Shown: positions 14,695-23,487, counted from the stretch's first letter. The stretch: 25,339 nt of DNA from an uncultured Arsenicibacter sp. (GCF_945952095.1 NZ_CAMFHL010000084.1:1-25339), one strand, 5' to 3'. The notes: generated from the sequence alone by a model not told the origin. Made by a program: numbers and translations.

Positions 14695-17667
14695 ATGAAA
14701 CACATCTCCTCCTTTCTGACGGGCATTATGAGCCTTTGGTTGATGATGAGTACCGTTGCGCACGCGCAGTCACCAACGCCGGTTGCCGCCAACGGCCGCC
14801 TGAAACTGGTGGGCCGCCAGTTATCGAATGAATCAGGGAAGGCCATTCAGCTGCGGGGAATGAGCTCCCACGGCTTGCAGTGGTTCGGACAGTGTTACAC
14901 GGCCGGTGCGGTGCAGACACTGGCCACCCAATGGGGTGCCGACGTATTCCGGGCAGCCATGTATGTAGATGAGGGCGGGTATACCAGCAATCCGGCCGGT
15001 TTGCGGGCAACCGTCGACAACATTGTGGACTGGACGGAGCAGAACGGCATTTACTGCGTTATTGACTGGCATATCCTTAATCCCGGCGACCCGAACATTC
15101 ATCTGAATGAAGCGAAGCAGTTTTTTCAGATCATGGCGCAGAAGCATGCCGGTAAAAAGCATGTGATCTACGAAATCTGTAACGAACCGAACGGGGTGAG
15201 CTGGAGTTCGGTGAAAAGCTATGCCGAGCAGGTGATTCCAATCATCCGGCAATACGATAGTGAGGCTATCATTCTGGTCGGTACGCCGAATTGGAGCGGT
15301 ACACCGGGCGATGTCATCAGCAACCCGCTGACAGGAGCCAATGCCTACAATGTTATGTATACCTTTCACTTCTACGCCGGTTCGCACTACTCGCAGAACT
15401 ACATCGACGATGTGCTGAAAAGTGTTCCGCTGTTTGTTTCGGAGTGGGGAACCAGTAACTATTCCGGCAACGGCGGCAATGACTACGTAAACGGACAAAA
15501 CTGGATCAACCTGATGGCGGGGCAGAATTCCTCGGGAATCAAAGTAAGCTGGTGTAACTGGAGTTTCTGCGATAAAGATGAGTCGTCGGCTGCGCTGGCG
15601 CCGGGCGCATGCGGCAACAATGGCTGGAACAACACAAGCCAGTCCGGAACGTATGTAAAAAACTGGATACTGAGTCCGGCAGATGATTTCGGACCGGCCA
15701 CACCAACGGTTGCCATCACCAGCCCGGCAAACAATGCCACCGCTGTTATTGGCTCCAATGTGGTGATTTCGGCCACGGTCAGCAATACCACGGCCACGTC
15801 GGTCGCGTTCTACAGCGGCAGCACGAAACTCGGCGAGGATACGACCGCACCTTATGCCTGGACCATTACCGGTATCGCGGCGGGTTTGTATACATTGACC
15901 GCGCAGGCTACCCTGCCAAACGGACAGACGCTTACATCAACGGCCGTACAGCTAACCGCCGTGCCTGCCCCGAACCAGATCCCGACCGTCTCCCTGACCG
16001 CTCCGTCTGCAAATGCCAGCTTTACGGCGCCCGCCCTCATTAACCTGTCGGCAGCGGCAGCCGATACCGACGGCAGTGTGGTTAAAGTGGAATTCTACAA
16101 CGGCAGTACGAAACTCGGCGAGAGCACAAGCGCACCGTACACGTATGCCTGGACGAATGTAGCCGCCGGTTACTATACCGTATCCGCAAAAGCAACGGAC
16201 AATCAGGGAGCTGTCGGTTCATCGGCGACGGTTAATATTATCGTCACCAATCCGGGTAGTTCGGGCGCCGATCTGATCGGGCCGGACTGTGTCAGTCTGA
16301 ACGATAGTAAGGTCTATGAACTGAATCCAAACCTGTTGGTGAACGCGACCAATTTCTCATGGTGGAGTACAGGGTCGACCAGCAGCATCACCCCGACGCA
16401 GCCCGGCAAGGCAATGTTTAATTTCGGGCCTTATTTTTCCGGTGGACAGGTATGTGTCGGTGTAAATTATTCGGCTGCGCCGTGGTATCAGCAATTCTGT
16501 AAAACCGTAGCGGTGTGCTCAACAACCGTGACACCGCCTGCCAACCAGCCGCCGACGGTGACACTGCTGAGTCCGGCCGCCAATGCTACGTTTACCGCAC
16601 CGGCCTCAGTGACGATCTCGGCTAATGCGGCGGATACAGACGGTACCGTCGCCAAAGTAGAGTTCTATAACGGCAGCACGAAACTCGGCGAGAGCACAAG
16701 CGCACCATATCAATTCAGCTGGGGTAGTGTGGCTGCCGGAACCTATACGCTGTCGGCAAAGGCAACGGATAATGCCGGCGCCGCCACCACGTCGGCTACC
16801 CGTACAATCACCGTTGTAGCGCCGGCACCACCCAATCAGGCTCCGACCATAACGCTGACCGGTCCCGCGGCCAGTACGACCTTTGCCGCACCGGCTTCGG
16901 TAACGATTTCAGCCAATGCTGCTGACAGTGACGGCATTGTCGCGAAAGTTGAATTCTACAATGGCACCACTAAGCTGGGTGAGACTACTACAGCGCCATA
17001 CCGGTTTGTGTGGAGTAACGTGGCGGCGGGTAGTTACACGCTGTCGGCAAAGGCAACCGACAATGCCGGCGCCATGACCACATCGGGTGCTGTCACCATC
17101 AATGTGCTGACCGTTACGGTAACCCCGCCGACGCCGGCCACAGCCGATATTGTGGGGCCGGATTGTGTGCCGGTCAATGCCGTAACAACGTTTGAGTTAA
17201 ACAGCACATATCTGGCCAATGCAACTAACTTTTCGTGGTGGAGCACCGGTTCAACCAGCAGTGTAACGCCGATCCAGCCGGGTAAGGTAAGTATCAATTT
17301 CGGGCCGTGGTTTACGGGTGGCGACGTATGTGTGGGAGTCAACTATTCTGCTTCGCCCTGGTACCGGCAGTTCTGTAAGCGGGTAAACAAATGTTCAGCA
17401 GGCGCGCGGGAGGCCATCGTGGAAGAAGTTCTGAACGTTGCTTATCCGAACCCGACCACAGACCGGTTTACGTTCGTGGCTGATGGCGACATTTATGCGC
17501 TGCGTGTGCTGGATATGCTCGGTGTAGAACGAAGTGTGCTGGGAAGTGCACAGAAAGGCGAAAAAGTACTGTTCGGCGACAATCTGAATGCCGGGCATTA
17601 TCTTCTGGACATTCAGTACACAGCCGGCGGGCGACGGACCATCAAGCTGCTGAAAGCCGGCCGTTGA
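14695..17667 (+). CDS. T9SS-secreted GH5 endoglucanase with Ig-like and PKD-like modules
   Basis: The 990-residue protein hydrolyses beta-1,4-glucan bonds outside the cell. After a signal peptide (cut near AHAQ, residue 25) comes a GH5 catalytic domain at about 33-328: RGMSSHGLQWFG, the acid/base Glu164 in YEICNEPNG, His225 in TFHFYAG, and the nucleophile Glu250 in LFVSEWGTS; the layout fits subfamily GH5_2. Four Ig-like units (336-425, 429-517, 616-705, 707-800) share VEFYNGSTKLGES and TLSAKATDNAGA. Two diverged PKD-like units (527-608 and 819-900) share GPDC, NFSWWSTGSTSS, VCVGVNYS and WYxQFCK. The order is GH5-Ig-Ig-PKD-Ig-Ig-PKD. Residues from about 910 form a type A T9SS sorting domain (VAYPNPTTDRFTF, ending IKLLKAGR), so the enzyme should cross the outer membrane by T9SS and be released or anchored. 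A terminator follows. The CBM role of the WW-containing modules is possible but unproven. Confidence 0.92.
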   Translation: MKHISSFLTGIMSLWLMMSTVAHAQSPTPVAANGRLKLVGRQLSNESGKAIQLRGMSSHGLQWFGQCYTAGAVQTLATQWGADVFRAAMYVDEGGYTSNPAGLRATVDNIVDWTEQNGIYCVIDWHILNPGDPNIHLNEAKQFFQIMAQKHAGKKHVIYEICNEPNGVSWSSVKSYAEQVIPIIRQYDSEAIILVGTPNWSGTPGDVISNPLTGANAYNVMYTFHFYAGSHYSQNYIDDVLKSVPLFVSEWGTSNYSGNGGNDYVNGQNWINLMAGQNSSGIKVSWCNWSFCDKDESSAALAPGACGNNGWNNTSQSGTYVKNWILSPADDFGPATPTVAITSPANNATAVIGSNVVISATVSNTTATSVAFYSGSTKLGEDTTAPYAWTITGIAAGLYTLTAQATLPNGQTLTSTAVQLTAVPAPNQIPTVSLTAPSANASFTAPALINLSAAAADTDGSVVKVEFYNGSTKLGESTSAPYTYAWTNVAAGYYTVSAKATDNQGAVGSSATVNIIVTNPGSSGADLIGPDCVSLNDSKVYELNPNLLVNATNFSWWSTGSTSSITPTQPGKAMFNFGPYFSGGQVCVGVNYSAAPWYQQFCKTVAVCSTTVTPPANQPPTVTLLSPAANATFTAPASVTISANAADTDGTVAKVEFYNGSTKLGESTSAPYQFSWGSVAAGTYTLSAKATDNAGAATTSATRTITVVAPAPPNQAPTITLTGPAASTTFAAPASVTISANAADSDGIVAKVEFYNGTTKLGETTTAPYRFVWSNVAAGSYTLSAKATDNAGAMTTSGAVTINVLTVTVTPPTPATADIVGPDCVPVNAVTTFELNSTYLANATNFSWWSTGSTSSVTPIQPGKVSINFGPWFTGGDVCVGVNYSASPWYRQFCKRVNKCSAGAREAIVEEVLNVAYPNPTTDRFTFVADGDIYALRVLDMLGVERSVLGSAQKGEKVLFGDNLNAGHYLLDIQYTAGGRRTIKLLKAGR
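16075..17050 (+). repeat. Coding repeats of Ig-like modules in the cellulase
   Basis: The units around 16080-16220, 16647-16790 and 16938-17075 share long near-identical stretches such as AAACTCGGCGAGAGCACAAG and CTGTCGGCAAAGGCAAC. This shows recent internal duplication of the Ig units, and the PKD-like unit at 16279-16518 lies between the first and second of them. Confidence 0.6.
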
Positions 17668-17718
17668 GCGGATAATCAATAAAAAAAAGGTAAAAAAGTA
17701 AGCCAAAGACTGCGAATG

Positions 17719-17757
17719 GGGGTTTATGCTAGCATGTGTTAGTGTAAACCCCTTTTT
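17719..17757 (+). terminator. Terminator after the cellulase, touching the trehalase start
   Basis: An 8-bp outer stem (GGGGTTTA 17719-17726 with TAAACCCC 17745-17752) encloses a weaker inner stem (CTA/TAG) and is followed by five T at 17753-17757. The trehalase TTG start codon is only three bases after the T-run, so the hairpin also covers the place where a ribosome site would be. Confidence 0.8.
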
Positions 17758-17760
17758 GCT

Positions 17761-19278
17761 TTGACAAAGAACCTGGCCTCACCGGATATTCTTTTTGGCG
17801 AACTGTTCAGGGATGTGCAGTTGAGCCGCATTTTTACGGATACCAAGACATTTGTGGACGCCGTTCCTATGTTGTCGCCTGATACTATTCTGATGCTGTA
17901 CCGCGCCGAAAAAGAAAAGCCGGATTTTAATCTGGAGCAGTTTGTACGGCAGTATTTCCTGATTCCTGAATCAGCCACCAGCCATTTTGTGAGTGATACG
18001 TCGATGACGACAAAAGCGCACATCGAACGGCTCTGGGATGTGCTGACCCGACCGGCTGACCAGCTGGTTGAAGGCAGTTCCCGGTTGCCGCTGCCTCATC
18101 CGTATGTGGTGCCGGGCGGCCGGTTCCGCGAGATTTTCTACTGGGACAGTTACTTTACCATGCTGGGGCTTCAGCGTTCCGGCCGCAACGGACTGGTACG
18201 GGGAATGGTCGATAACTTTGCTTATCTGATTGATACCTATGGTTTTATCCCGAACGGAAACCGTACCTATTTCCTGACCCGCTCGCAACCTCCTTTTTTC
18301 GGATTAATGGTCGAATTGCTGGCTGAGATCGATGGTCCGGATGTGTTCTGCGAATACCTGCCGCAGCTCGAAAAAGAATATGCCTACTGGATGGCAGGTG
18401 AACAGAGCGAAGCAGCGGTAGCTGACCATGTGGTAAAGCCGGTAACCGGCGGTGTCCTGACCGGCCGTGTCCTGAACCGTTACTGGGATCCGACGCCTAC
18501 ACCCAGGCCGGAAGCATTCCGGGTTGAGACCGAATTAAAGCAGGAGGCTAATTTTCTGGAGGTTAATCCTGATGACATGTACCGTAATCTGCGGGCAGCG
18601 TGCGAATCGGGATGGGATTTCAGCAGCCGCTGGATAAGCGATGAACAGAGTATTCCCTACACGGAGACGGTTGATATTTTGCCGGTTGATCTGAACTGCC
18701 TGTTGTATTCCTATGAACGTACACTGGCCAGGGCGTTTACGCAGTGCGGGCAGGAAGCACAGGCAACGGTTTTTAACCGGAAAGCCGACGACCGGAAGCA
18801 ACTGATTCAGCAGTTGTTCTGGGATGAGCAGGCCGGTTTTTACAAAGACGTCCGGATCGGAACGTTGCAGCCCACACCCGCGCTGACGCTGGCCGGGGTG
18901 TTCCCTTTGTTTTTTCAGATAGCTACGTTTGAACAGGCGCAACGGGTGCATGACCTGCTGGAACAGGAGTTCCTGCAGGCGGGTGGCTGGGTCACTACCC
19001 TCAAACAGTCGGGTCAGCAATGGGACTGGCCAAACGGCTGGGCTCCCCTGCAATGGATTGTCTATCAGGGATTACTGAATTACGGATTTACAACAACCGC
19101 CCGGAAAGCCCGCGACCGCTGGCTGATGCTGAACGATAAGGTATTTCAGGTAACCGGCAAAATGATGGAAAAATACAATGTCGTAGACGATGTACTGGTA
19201 GCCGGTGGTGGTAAATACCCGAATCAGGATGGCTTCGGCTGGACCAACGGCGTGTACATGGCACTGCTGCACAGCTGA
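17761..19278 (+). CDS. GH37 trehalase, probably cytoplasmic
   Basis: The 505-residue enzyme splits alpha,alpha-trehalose into two glucose molecules. Both trehalase signatures are present: PGGRFREIFYWDSY at 118-131 and QWDWPNGWAP at 420-429. The catalytic acid Asp286 (ESGWDFSSRW) and the base Glu470 (MMEKYNVVD) match the pair known from E. coli Tre37A, and the glycine-rich GGGKYPNQDGFGWTNGV lid follows. Family-like sequence begins at residue 7 (SPDILFGELFRDVQ, TKTFVDAVP). The only start codon between this point and the in-frame stop at 17740 is TTG 17761. This gives no signal peptide, so the enzyme is TreF-like rather than periplasmic TreA-like. The start sits directly behind a terminator, so expression probably depends on read-through or on a promoter upstream of the hairpin. 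Its stop codon touches the stop of the opposite DUF2490 gene with no gap. Confidence 0.93.
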   Translation: MTKNLASPDILFGELFRDVQLSRIFTDTKTFVDAVPMLSPDTILMLYRAEKEKPDFNLEQFVRQYFLIPESATSHFVSDTSMTTKAHIERLWDVLTRPADQLVEGSSRLPLPHPYVVPGGRFREIFYWDSYFTMLGLQRSGRNGLVRGMVDNFAYLIDTYGFIPNGNRTYFLTRSQPPFFGLMVELLAEIDGPDVFCEYLPQLEKEYAYWMAGEQSEAAVADHVVKPVTGGVLTGRVLNRYWDPTPTPRPEAFRVETELKQEANFLEVNPDDMYRNLRAACESGWDFSSRWISDEQSIPYTETVDILPVDLNCLLYSYERTLARAFTQCGQEAQATVFNRKADDRKQLIQQLFWDEQAGFYKDVRIGTLQPTPALTLAGVFPLFFQIATFEQAQRVHDLLEQEFLQAGGWVTTLKQSGQQWDWPNGWAPLQWIVYQGLLNYGFTTTARKARDRWLMLNDKVFQVTGKMMEKYNVVDDVLVAGGGKYPNQDGFGWTNGVYMALLHS

Positions 19279-20061
19279 TCAACGGCGGAAGTCGAGATCC
19301 CAATACACACTCAGTGTAACGCCGTTATTCCGTTCCAGAACAGGCAGGCCGGTTGCCGGATCGGGTTCGGCATGCTGAACAAGCTGATTCAGAAAACCGC
19401 CCTCGAGCTTCAGGGATGGTGAAAACTGATAGCCAAGACCCAGAAAAATCCGGTTTTGGTCAAACACATCCAGCTGAACATTCGGCCCGAAACCAATGAA
19501 CAGCTCATCGTAAGCCGTTGCGTACCACGTTGCTGTTTCCATGGTGGGTGCACCAAGCGGCAAGGCGCCGCGGATACGGTACCGGGCGCGGTTCTGGTAC
19601 TGCCAGCCCAGGGATCTGCGTCCGCCTTCATCCGACCAGTTGCTCATCCAGCGTTGTTCGAGCCGGAAACGATGCGTGAGTTGCAGGCGACCGGCCGTTT
19701 GTTCCAGCTCAAGATCCTGATAAATCCGGTGCTCCGGATTGGGCACGCCCGCTTCGGATTCCGGGAAGCGTCCGTATGGAAATCCCAGCAGCAGGGTATA
19801 ACCGGCCGATGCTTTGATGCGGTCGGTCAGGCTATACTGAAGTCCAACCCGGGCCAGGGATTGTTGCCAGCTCCGGATGAGGTCAATCCGCCGCCACTGG
19901 TATTCGGTATGGACAGCCCATTTATCCGACAGCTTGTGGTCACCGAAGTAGGCGTACCAGCCAATGAAATTGGGGTCGTGTATCCGGTTCTGGGCTGATA
20001 CACAGCATGGGAGAAAGGGCCAGAACAGGCAGATGATAAGATAACGCTGATGAACAGACAT
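19279..20061 (-). CDS. DUF2490 outer-membrane beta-barrel protein
   Basis: The 260-residue product has a signal peptide (MSVHQRYLIICLFWPFLPCCVSAQ) and then alternating beta-strands with aromatic girdles: GWYAYFGDHKLSDKWAVHTE, EYQWRRIDLIRSWQQSLARVG, LTHRFRLEQRWMSNW, RARYRIRGALPLG, FGPNVQLDVFDQNRIFLGLG. This pattern, the QxxQxRVGL-like strand and the length fit the DUF2490 family of Bacteroidota barrels, whose function is unknown. It ends with a barrel-like strand (GVTLSVYWDLDFRR). It is transcribed divergently from the S46 peptidase and convergently with the trehalase, with zero bases between the two stop codons and no terminator visible on either strand. Confidence 0.8.
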   Translation of the reverse strand: MSVHQRYLIICLFWPFLPCCVSAQNRIHDPNFIGWYAYFGDHKLSDKWAVHTEYQWRRIDLIRSWQQSLARVGLQYSLTDRIKASAGYTLLLGFPYGRFPESEAGVPNPEHRIYQDLELEQTAGRLQLTHRFRLEQRWMSNWSDEGGRRSLGWQYQNRARYRIRGALPLGAPTMETATWYATAYDELFIGFGPNVQLDVFDQNRIFLGLGYQFSPSLKLEGGFLNQLVQHAEPDPATGLPVLERNNGVTLSVYWDLDFRR

Positions 20062-20256
20062 GGATGGCGGCAGTGCCGGCTTGTTTCAGTAACAAAACCG
20101 GTAATGCAGCATCAGGGCTGAAAACCATATCGAAAGGGACTGAATACCTGGTAAGCCGGTTATTTAAGGACTCTCACTCAACAAATTACCGGTTTCCCCG
20201 TTTTTAGTCTTACTTTACCCCGGGAATGTTACAGACCATCGTGAACAATAAAACCT
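20062..20256. promoter_or_regulatory. Divergent promoter region between the DUF2490 and S46 genes
   Basis: Both genes are read away from this 195-bp gap, so it must hold a promoter for each. I see no exact TTG / TAnnTTTG match on either strand; TACTTTAC at 20211-20218, about 40 bases before the S46 start, is the nearest form. No hairpin or clear operator is visible. Confidence 0.4.
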
Positions 20257-22467
20257 ATGCAAGTACAACATAGATGGAAACGGGAAGCCGCTGTGCTTCT
20301 GACTGCCGCAACGATACTGGGCAGCGGCCTGCTGCCTGCAAAAGGACAGGGAGCCGCGGCTGTCCGGACGGATACGGTTAAGGCCGGTCCGTACGATATG
20401 GGCAAAATGTGGACGTTCGACAGTCCGCCGAAAGATTACTTTGCCAAAACGTACGGTTTCAAACCGGATGACAAATGGTTTGAGGAGACACGGCTGGCCT
20501 CGCTTCGGTTTGCCGACTACTGCTCCGCGTCGTTTGTGTCGGCGAGCGGGCTGGTCATGACCAACCACCACTGCGCCCGTGAATCCGGCACGGGAGTAGC
20601 CCGCAAAGGGGAAGACCTGAACAACACCGGTTTTTATGCCAAAACACTGGCTGAGGAGCGCAAGGTGCCCGGCCTGTTTGTCGATCAGCTGGTGAAGATC
20701 GAAGATATTACCAAACGGGTGCAGGATGCGATGGGAACCGGCTCAGAGCGGGAGCAGCTGCGTGGCCGCGAGCAGGCATTTGCCGCCATCAAACAGGAAT
20801 ACACCGCCCGCGCCGACTGGAAGGGGCTGGAGCTGCAAACCGTTACATTTTACAACGGTGGGCGCTATGCATTGTATGGATTCAAGCGGTATACCGACGT
20901 ACGGCTGGTGTTTATGCCCGAGTTGCAGCTGGGCTTTTTCGGCGGTGACCCCGACAACTTTACCTATCCACGCTATGCCTTCGACTGCTCGTTTTTCCGG
21001 GTATACGACAATGGTAAACCGTTGCAGACCAAACATTTCTTTAAGTTTAATACCAACGGTGTCCGTGAGAACGAGCCGATTTTTGTGATCGGTAATCCCG
21101 GCAGCACCGAGCGGCTGAAAACGGTTGCCGAACTAGAATTCGACCGTGATCTGAAAATTCCGTACATCCTGACCCTGATCCGGAACCGGTCGGCGGCGCT
21201 TCAGGCGTATAACGCAACCGCTAAAAGTGACAGCATCCTGAACGAGATTTTCAGCTTTGAAAACAGCTACAAAGCCTACAGCGGTCAGCTCGATGGGTTG
21301 CGCGATCCGTATTTGCTGGCCCGTAAAGCCGCTTTTGAACGACAGTTTAAGGCCGATGCCCTGCTGGGGCAGTCGGCAAAGCGGGAGGCGCAGGTCGGCG
21401 GAAGTTCAGCGGCAAGCGGTGTACCGGCTGCGGGCAGTACAGCAACGGGTGGCACAGCTACCGGCCGGGCCGATGTCTGGGCTGATATGGCAGAAAACGT
21501 AGCGGCTATGCGGCAGGTGTTCAACGATAATACCTATCTCTCGCCCAACCCGCTGGCGCGGGGTGAATTGCTGACGTTTGCGCATTTACTGGCACAGTAC
21601 GGAGAGTTTTTTCTGGCCCAGCCGCGGCAGGCGGAACGCATGCGGACCATGCTGGAAATGCCGGAGGTCGCCAGCCGGTCTCTGGAAGAAAGTTACCTGG
21701 CAGCCCATTTAGCCGAAGCGCAGGCCGCGCTTGGGAACGACGATCCGTATGTAAAAGCAGCGCTGACGGGTGAAAACGGGCAACTGCGGACGCCGAAAGA
21801 AGCAGCGGCATACCTGCTCCGCTCGACAAAGCTGTTTGACAAAGCGTTTGTCGAAGACCTCATTACACGGGGCGGGGCCATCACCTCGTCGACCGATCCG
21901 ATGCTGGTGCTGGCGCGGGCGGGACAGAAACGGTATGATGCCGCCAGCCAGAAAATGCAGCAGGTCAATGCCCGTCAGGAAGTGCTGAGCAGTCAGCTGG
22001 GGCGGTATGTGTATGATGTGTATGGTAACAACGTACCGCCGGACGCTACCTTCTCGCTGCGGATCAACGACGGCATTGTGAAGGGCTATCCGTACAATGG
22101 AACGGTCGCGCCGGTCATCACTACCTTTGCGGGGCTGTATGACCGTAATTATTCGTTTGGCGATAAGTACCCGTGGAGCCTGCCTGCCCGCTGGAAAAAT
22201 CCGCCGGCCGAGCTGCTGAAGCAACCGATGTGCTTTATTACGACCAACGATATTATCGGCGGCAACTCCGGCAGCCCGATGATCAACAAAAACCGGGAAG
22301 CCGTCGGGCTGGTTTTCGACGGCAATATGGAGAGCCTGCCAGGCAGTTTCATTTTTGTGCCTGATAAAAACAGAAGTATTTCGGTGCATGCCGGCGGGAT
22401 GGTGGCCGCCATGCGCTACATCTACAAGGCCGACCGCCTGATTCTGGAACTGACCACAGGGAAATAA
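20257..22467 (+). CDS. S46-family dipeptidyl-peptidase, DPP7-like
   Basis: The 736-residue protein cleaves dipeptides from peptide N termini, probably in the periplasm. A signal peptide (MQVQHRWKREAAVLLTAATI, cut near AKGQ, residue 31) is followed by the S46 chymotrypsin-like fold with an inserted helical domain. The triad is visible: His105 in MTNHHCARE, Asp243 in YAFDCSFFRVY, Ser671 in IGGNSGSPMIN. In this family the residue 18 after the serine sets preference: Arg in the acidic-specific DPP11 (FDRN), Gly in DPP7. Here it is Gly689 in VFDGNMES, so a DPP7-like, broad or hydrophobic preference is expected. The N-terminal motif GMWTF of many members appears as GKMWTF. A 24-residue Gly/Ala/Ser/Thr linker (381-404) inside the helical domain is unusual. 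A terminator follows; the gene stands alone. Confidence 0.92.
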   Translation: MQVQHRWKREAAVLLTAATILGSGLLPAKGQGAAAVRTDTVKAGPYDMGKMWTFDSPPKDYFAKTYGFKPDDKWFEETRLASLRFADYCSASFVSASGLVMTNHHCARESGTGVARKGEDLNNTGFYAKTLAEERKVPGLFVDQLVKIEDITKRVQDAMGTGSEREQLRGREQAFAAIKQEYTARADWKGLELQTVTFYNGGRYALYGFKRYTDVRLVFMPELQLGFFGGDPDNFTYPRYAFDCSFFRVYDNGKPLQTKHFFKFNTNGVRENEPIFVIGNPGSTERLKTVAELEFDRDLKIPYILTLIRNRSAALQAYNATAKSDSILNEIFSFENSYKAYSGQLDGLRDPYLLARKAAFERQFKADALLGQSAKREAQVGGSSAASGVPAAGSTATGGTATGRADVWADMAENVAAMRQVFNDNTYLSPNPLARGELLTFAHLLAQYGEFFLAQPRQAERMRTMLEMPEVASRSLEESYLAAHLAEAQAALGNDDPYVKAALTGENGQLRTPKEAAAYLLRSTKLFDKAFVEDLITRGGAITSSTDPMLVLARAGQKRYDAASQKMQQVNARQEVLSSQLGRYVYDVYGNNVPPDATFSLRINDGIVKGYPYNGTVAPVITTFAGLYDRNYSFGDKYPWSLPARWKNPPAELLKQPMCFITTNDIIGGNSGSPMINKNREAVGLVFDGNMESLPGSFIFVPDKNRSISVHAGGMVAAMRYIYKADRLILELTTGK

Positions 22468-22489
22468 CCGTGGATGCAGCCCATACGAG

Positions 22490-22533
22490 CCGGCGTTTCC
22501 CTATGGAATCATTCATAAGGAAACGCCGGTTTT
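22490..22533 (+). terminator. Rho-independent terminator after the S46 gene
   Basis: A perfect 11-bp stem (CCGGCGTTTCC 22490-22500 with GGAAACGCCGG 22519-22529) and an 18-base loop are followed by TTTT. The stem core CCGGCGTTT is also used in the terminator at 7432. Confidence 0.85.
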
Positions 22534-22608
22534 GCATACAGGGGCGAAGAATCTTAGTAATGTTGCTTATTTTACGTTAGGATTTGAAAAAGCAGGAAAA
22601 CAAAACAC

Positions 22609-23442
22609 ATGAATTATATTGAATTGTCGCTGACACTCTCGCCCGATTATACCGATATCCTGATGGCAGAGTTGGGAGAGCTTGGTTTTGAATCATTTGT
22701 TGAGACCGACGAAGGGCTGTTGGCATATGTTACCGAAGACCTGTTCGACGAGGCAGCTATTCAGGAAGTTATCGCGAAATACGCGGAGCTGACTGCAATA
22801 GCCTATCAAGCCAGTTCGTTAGAGAAAAAGAACTGGAATGCCGAGTGGGAACAGAATTACGAACCCATTACGGTGGGCGAAAATCTGGTCAGAGTGCGGG
22901 CGTCGTTTCATGAGCCGGATGCTGCGTTTCAGCATGAACTCGTGATTAACCCGAAAATGTCGTTTGGCACCGGCCACCACGAAACAACTTCCATGATGCT
23001 GGAACACCAGATGAGCATTGAGCACGCCGGTAAAGCCGTGCTGGATGTGGGTTCGGGGACCGGTATCCTGGCGATTCTGGCCGCTAAAATGGGGGCCTCG
23101 CCGGTAGTTGCGTTCGACATTGAAGAATGGGCCGTGGAAAACGCCGTCGAAAATGCAGCGCTGAACGACCATCCGGAAATCCGGGTCTTTCAGGGAACCA
23201 TCGCCGATGTTGATCCGGCCGACCGCTATGACATTGTGCTGGCCAATATCAACCGCAACGTGCTGCTGGTCGAAATTCCGGCGTATGTGGGGTTACTTAC
23301 TGACGGCGGCTACCTGTTTGTCAGCGGGTTTTATGAGTACGATGCGGCCGATATTCAGGCCAAGGCTACTGAATCGGGTATGGAACTGGTCCGCTCACTG
23401 ACGAAAAACCAATGGTCGTCGCTCGTCTTCCGGAAAGCATAA
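22609..23442 (+). CDS. prmA: Ribosomal protein L11 methyltransferase
   Basis: The 277-residue cytoplasmic enzyme uses S-adenosylmethionine to methylate lysines and the N terminus of ribosomal protein L11. The N-terminal substrate-recognition domain (about 1-100) has LTLSPDYTDILMAELGELGF. It is followed by WEQNYEPITVGENLVRV, the PrmA-typical FGTGHHETTSMML, SAM motif I VLDVGSGTGILAILAAKMGA, the acidic end of strand 2 in VAFDIEEWAVEN, and the ANIN catalytic loop in DIVLANINRNVL. The length is close to that of E. coli PrmA (293). ATG 22609 starts exactly at the family's N terminus; AGGA lies some 12 bases upstream, which is far. It stands as a single gene between a terminator and a hairpin. Confidence 0.95.
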   Translation: MNYIELSLTLSPDYTDILMAELGELGFESFVETDEGLLAYVTEDLFDEAAIQEVIAKYAELTAIAYQASSLEKKNWNAEWEQNYEPITVGENLVRVRASFHEPDAAFQHELVINPKMSFGTGHHETTSMMLEHQMSIEHAGKAVLDVGSGTGILAILAAKMGASPVVAFDIEEWAVENAVENAALNDHPEIRVFQGTIADVDPADRYDIVLANINRNVLLVEIPAYVGLLTDGGYLFVSGFYEYDAADIQAKATESGMELVRSLTKNQWSSLVFRKA

Positions 23443-23446
23443 CAAA

Positions 23447-23487
23447 AGCCCGTTGGGCAACCTTAATTGATCGATCACAAACGGGCT
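23447..23487. terminator. Hairpin after prmA, T-run only on the minus strand
   Basis: An 8-bp stem (AGCCCGTT 23447-23454 with AACGGGCT 23480-23487) has a 25-base loop holding the 10-bp palindrome TGATCGATCA (23468-23477). On the plus strand no T-run follows; on the minus strand TTTTG follows, so as a terminator it would work leftward, where no gene is seen. A further small GC hairpin (GCGGG with CCCGC) lies just downstream before the next gene. Confidence 0.4.

Noticed and set aside
14833..15498. Minus-strand frame of 221 codons opposite the cellulase
   Set aside because: It lies wholly inside the GH5 domain coding region and its translation shows no signal, motif or domain; it is a shadow of biased codon use.
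19456..19998. Plus-strand frame of 180 codons opposite the DUF2490 gene
   Set aside because: The minus strand has a signal peptide and regular beta-barrel strands; the plus frame has neither.
21709..22389. Minus-strand frame of 226 codons opposite the S46 peptidase
   Set aside because: It is antisense to the conserved catalytic Ser region, is rich in Arg and His as shadows usually are, and has no recognisable motif.
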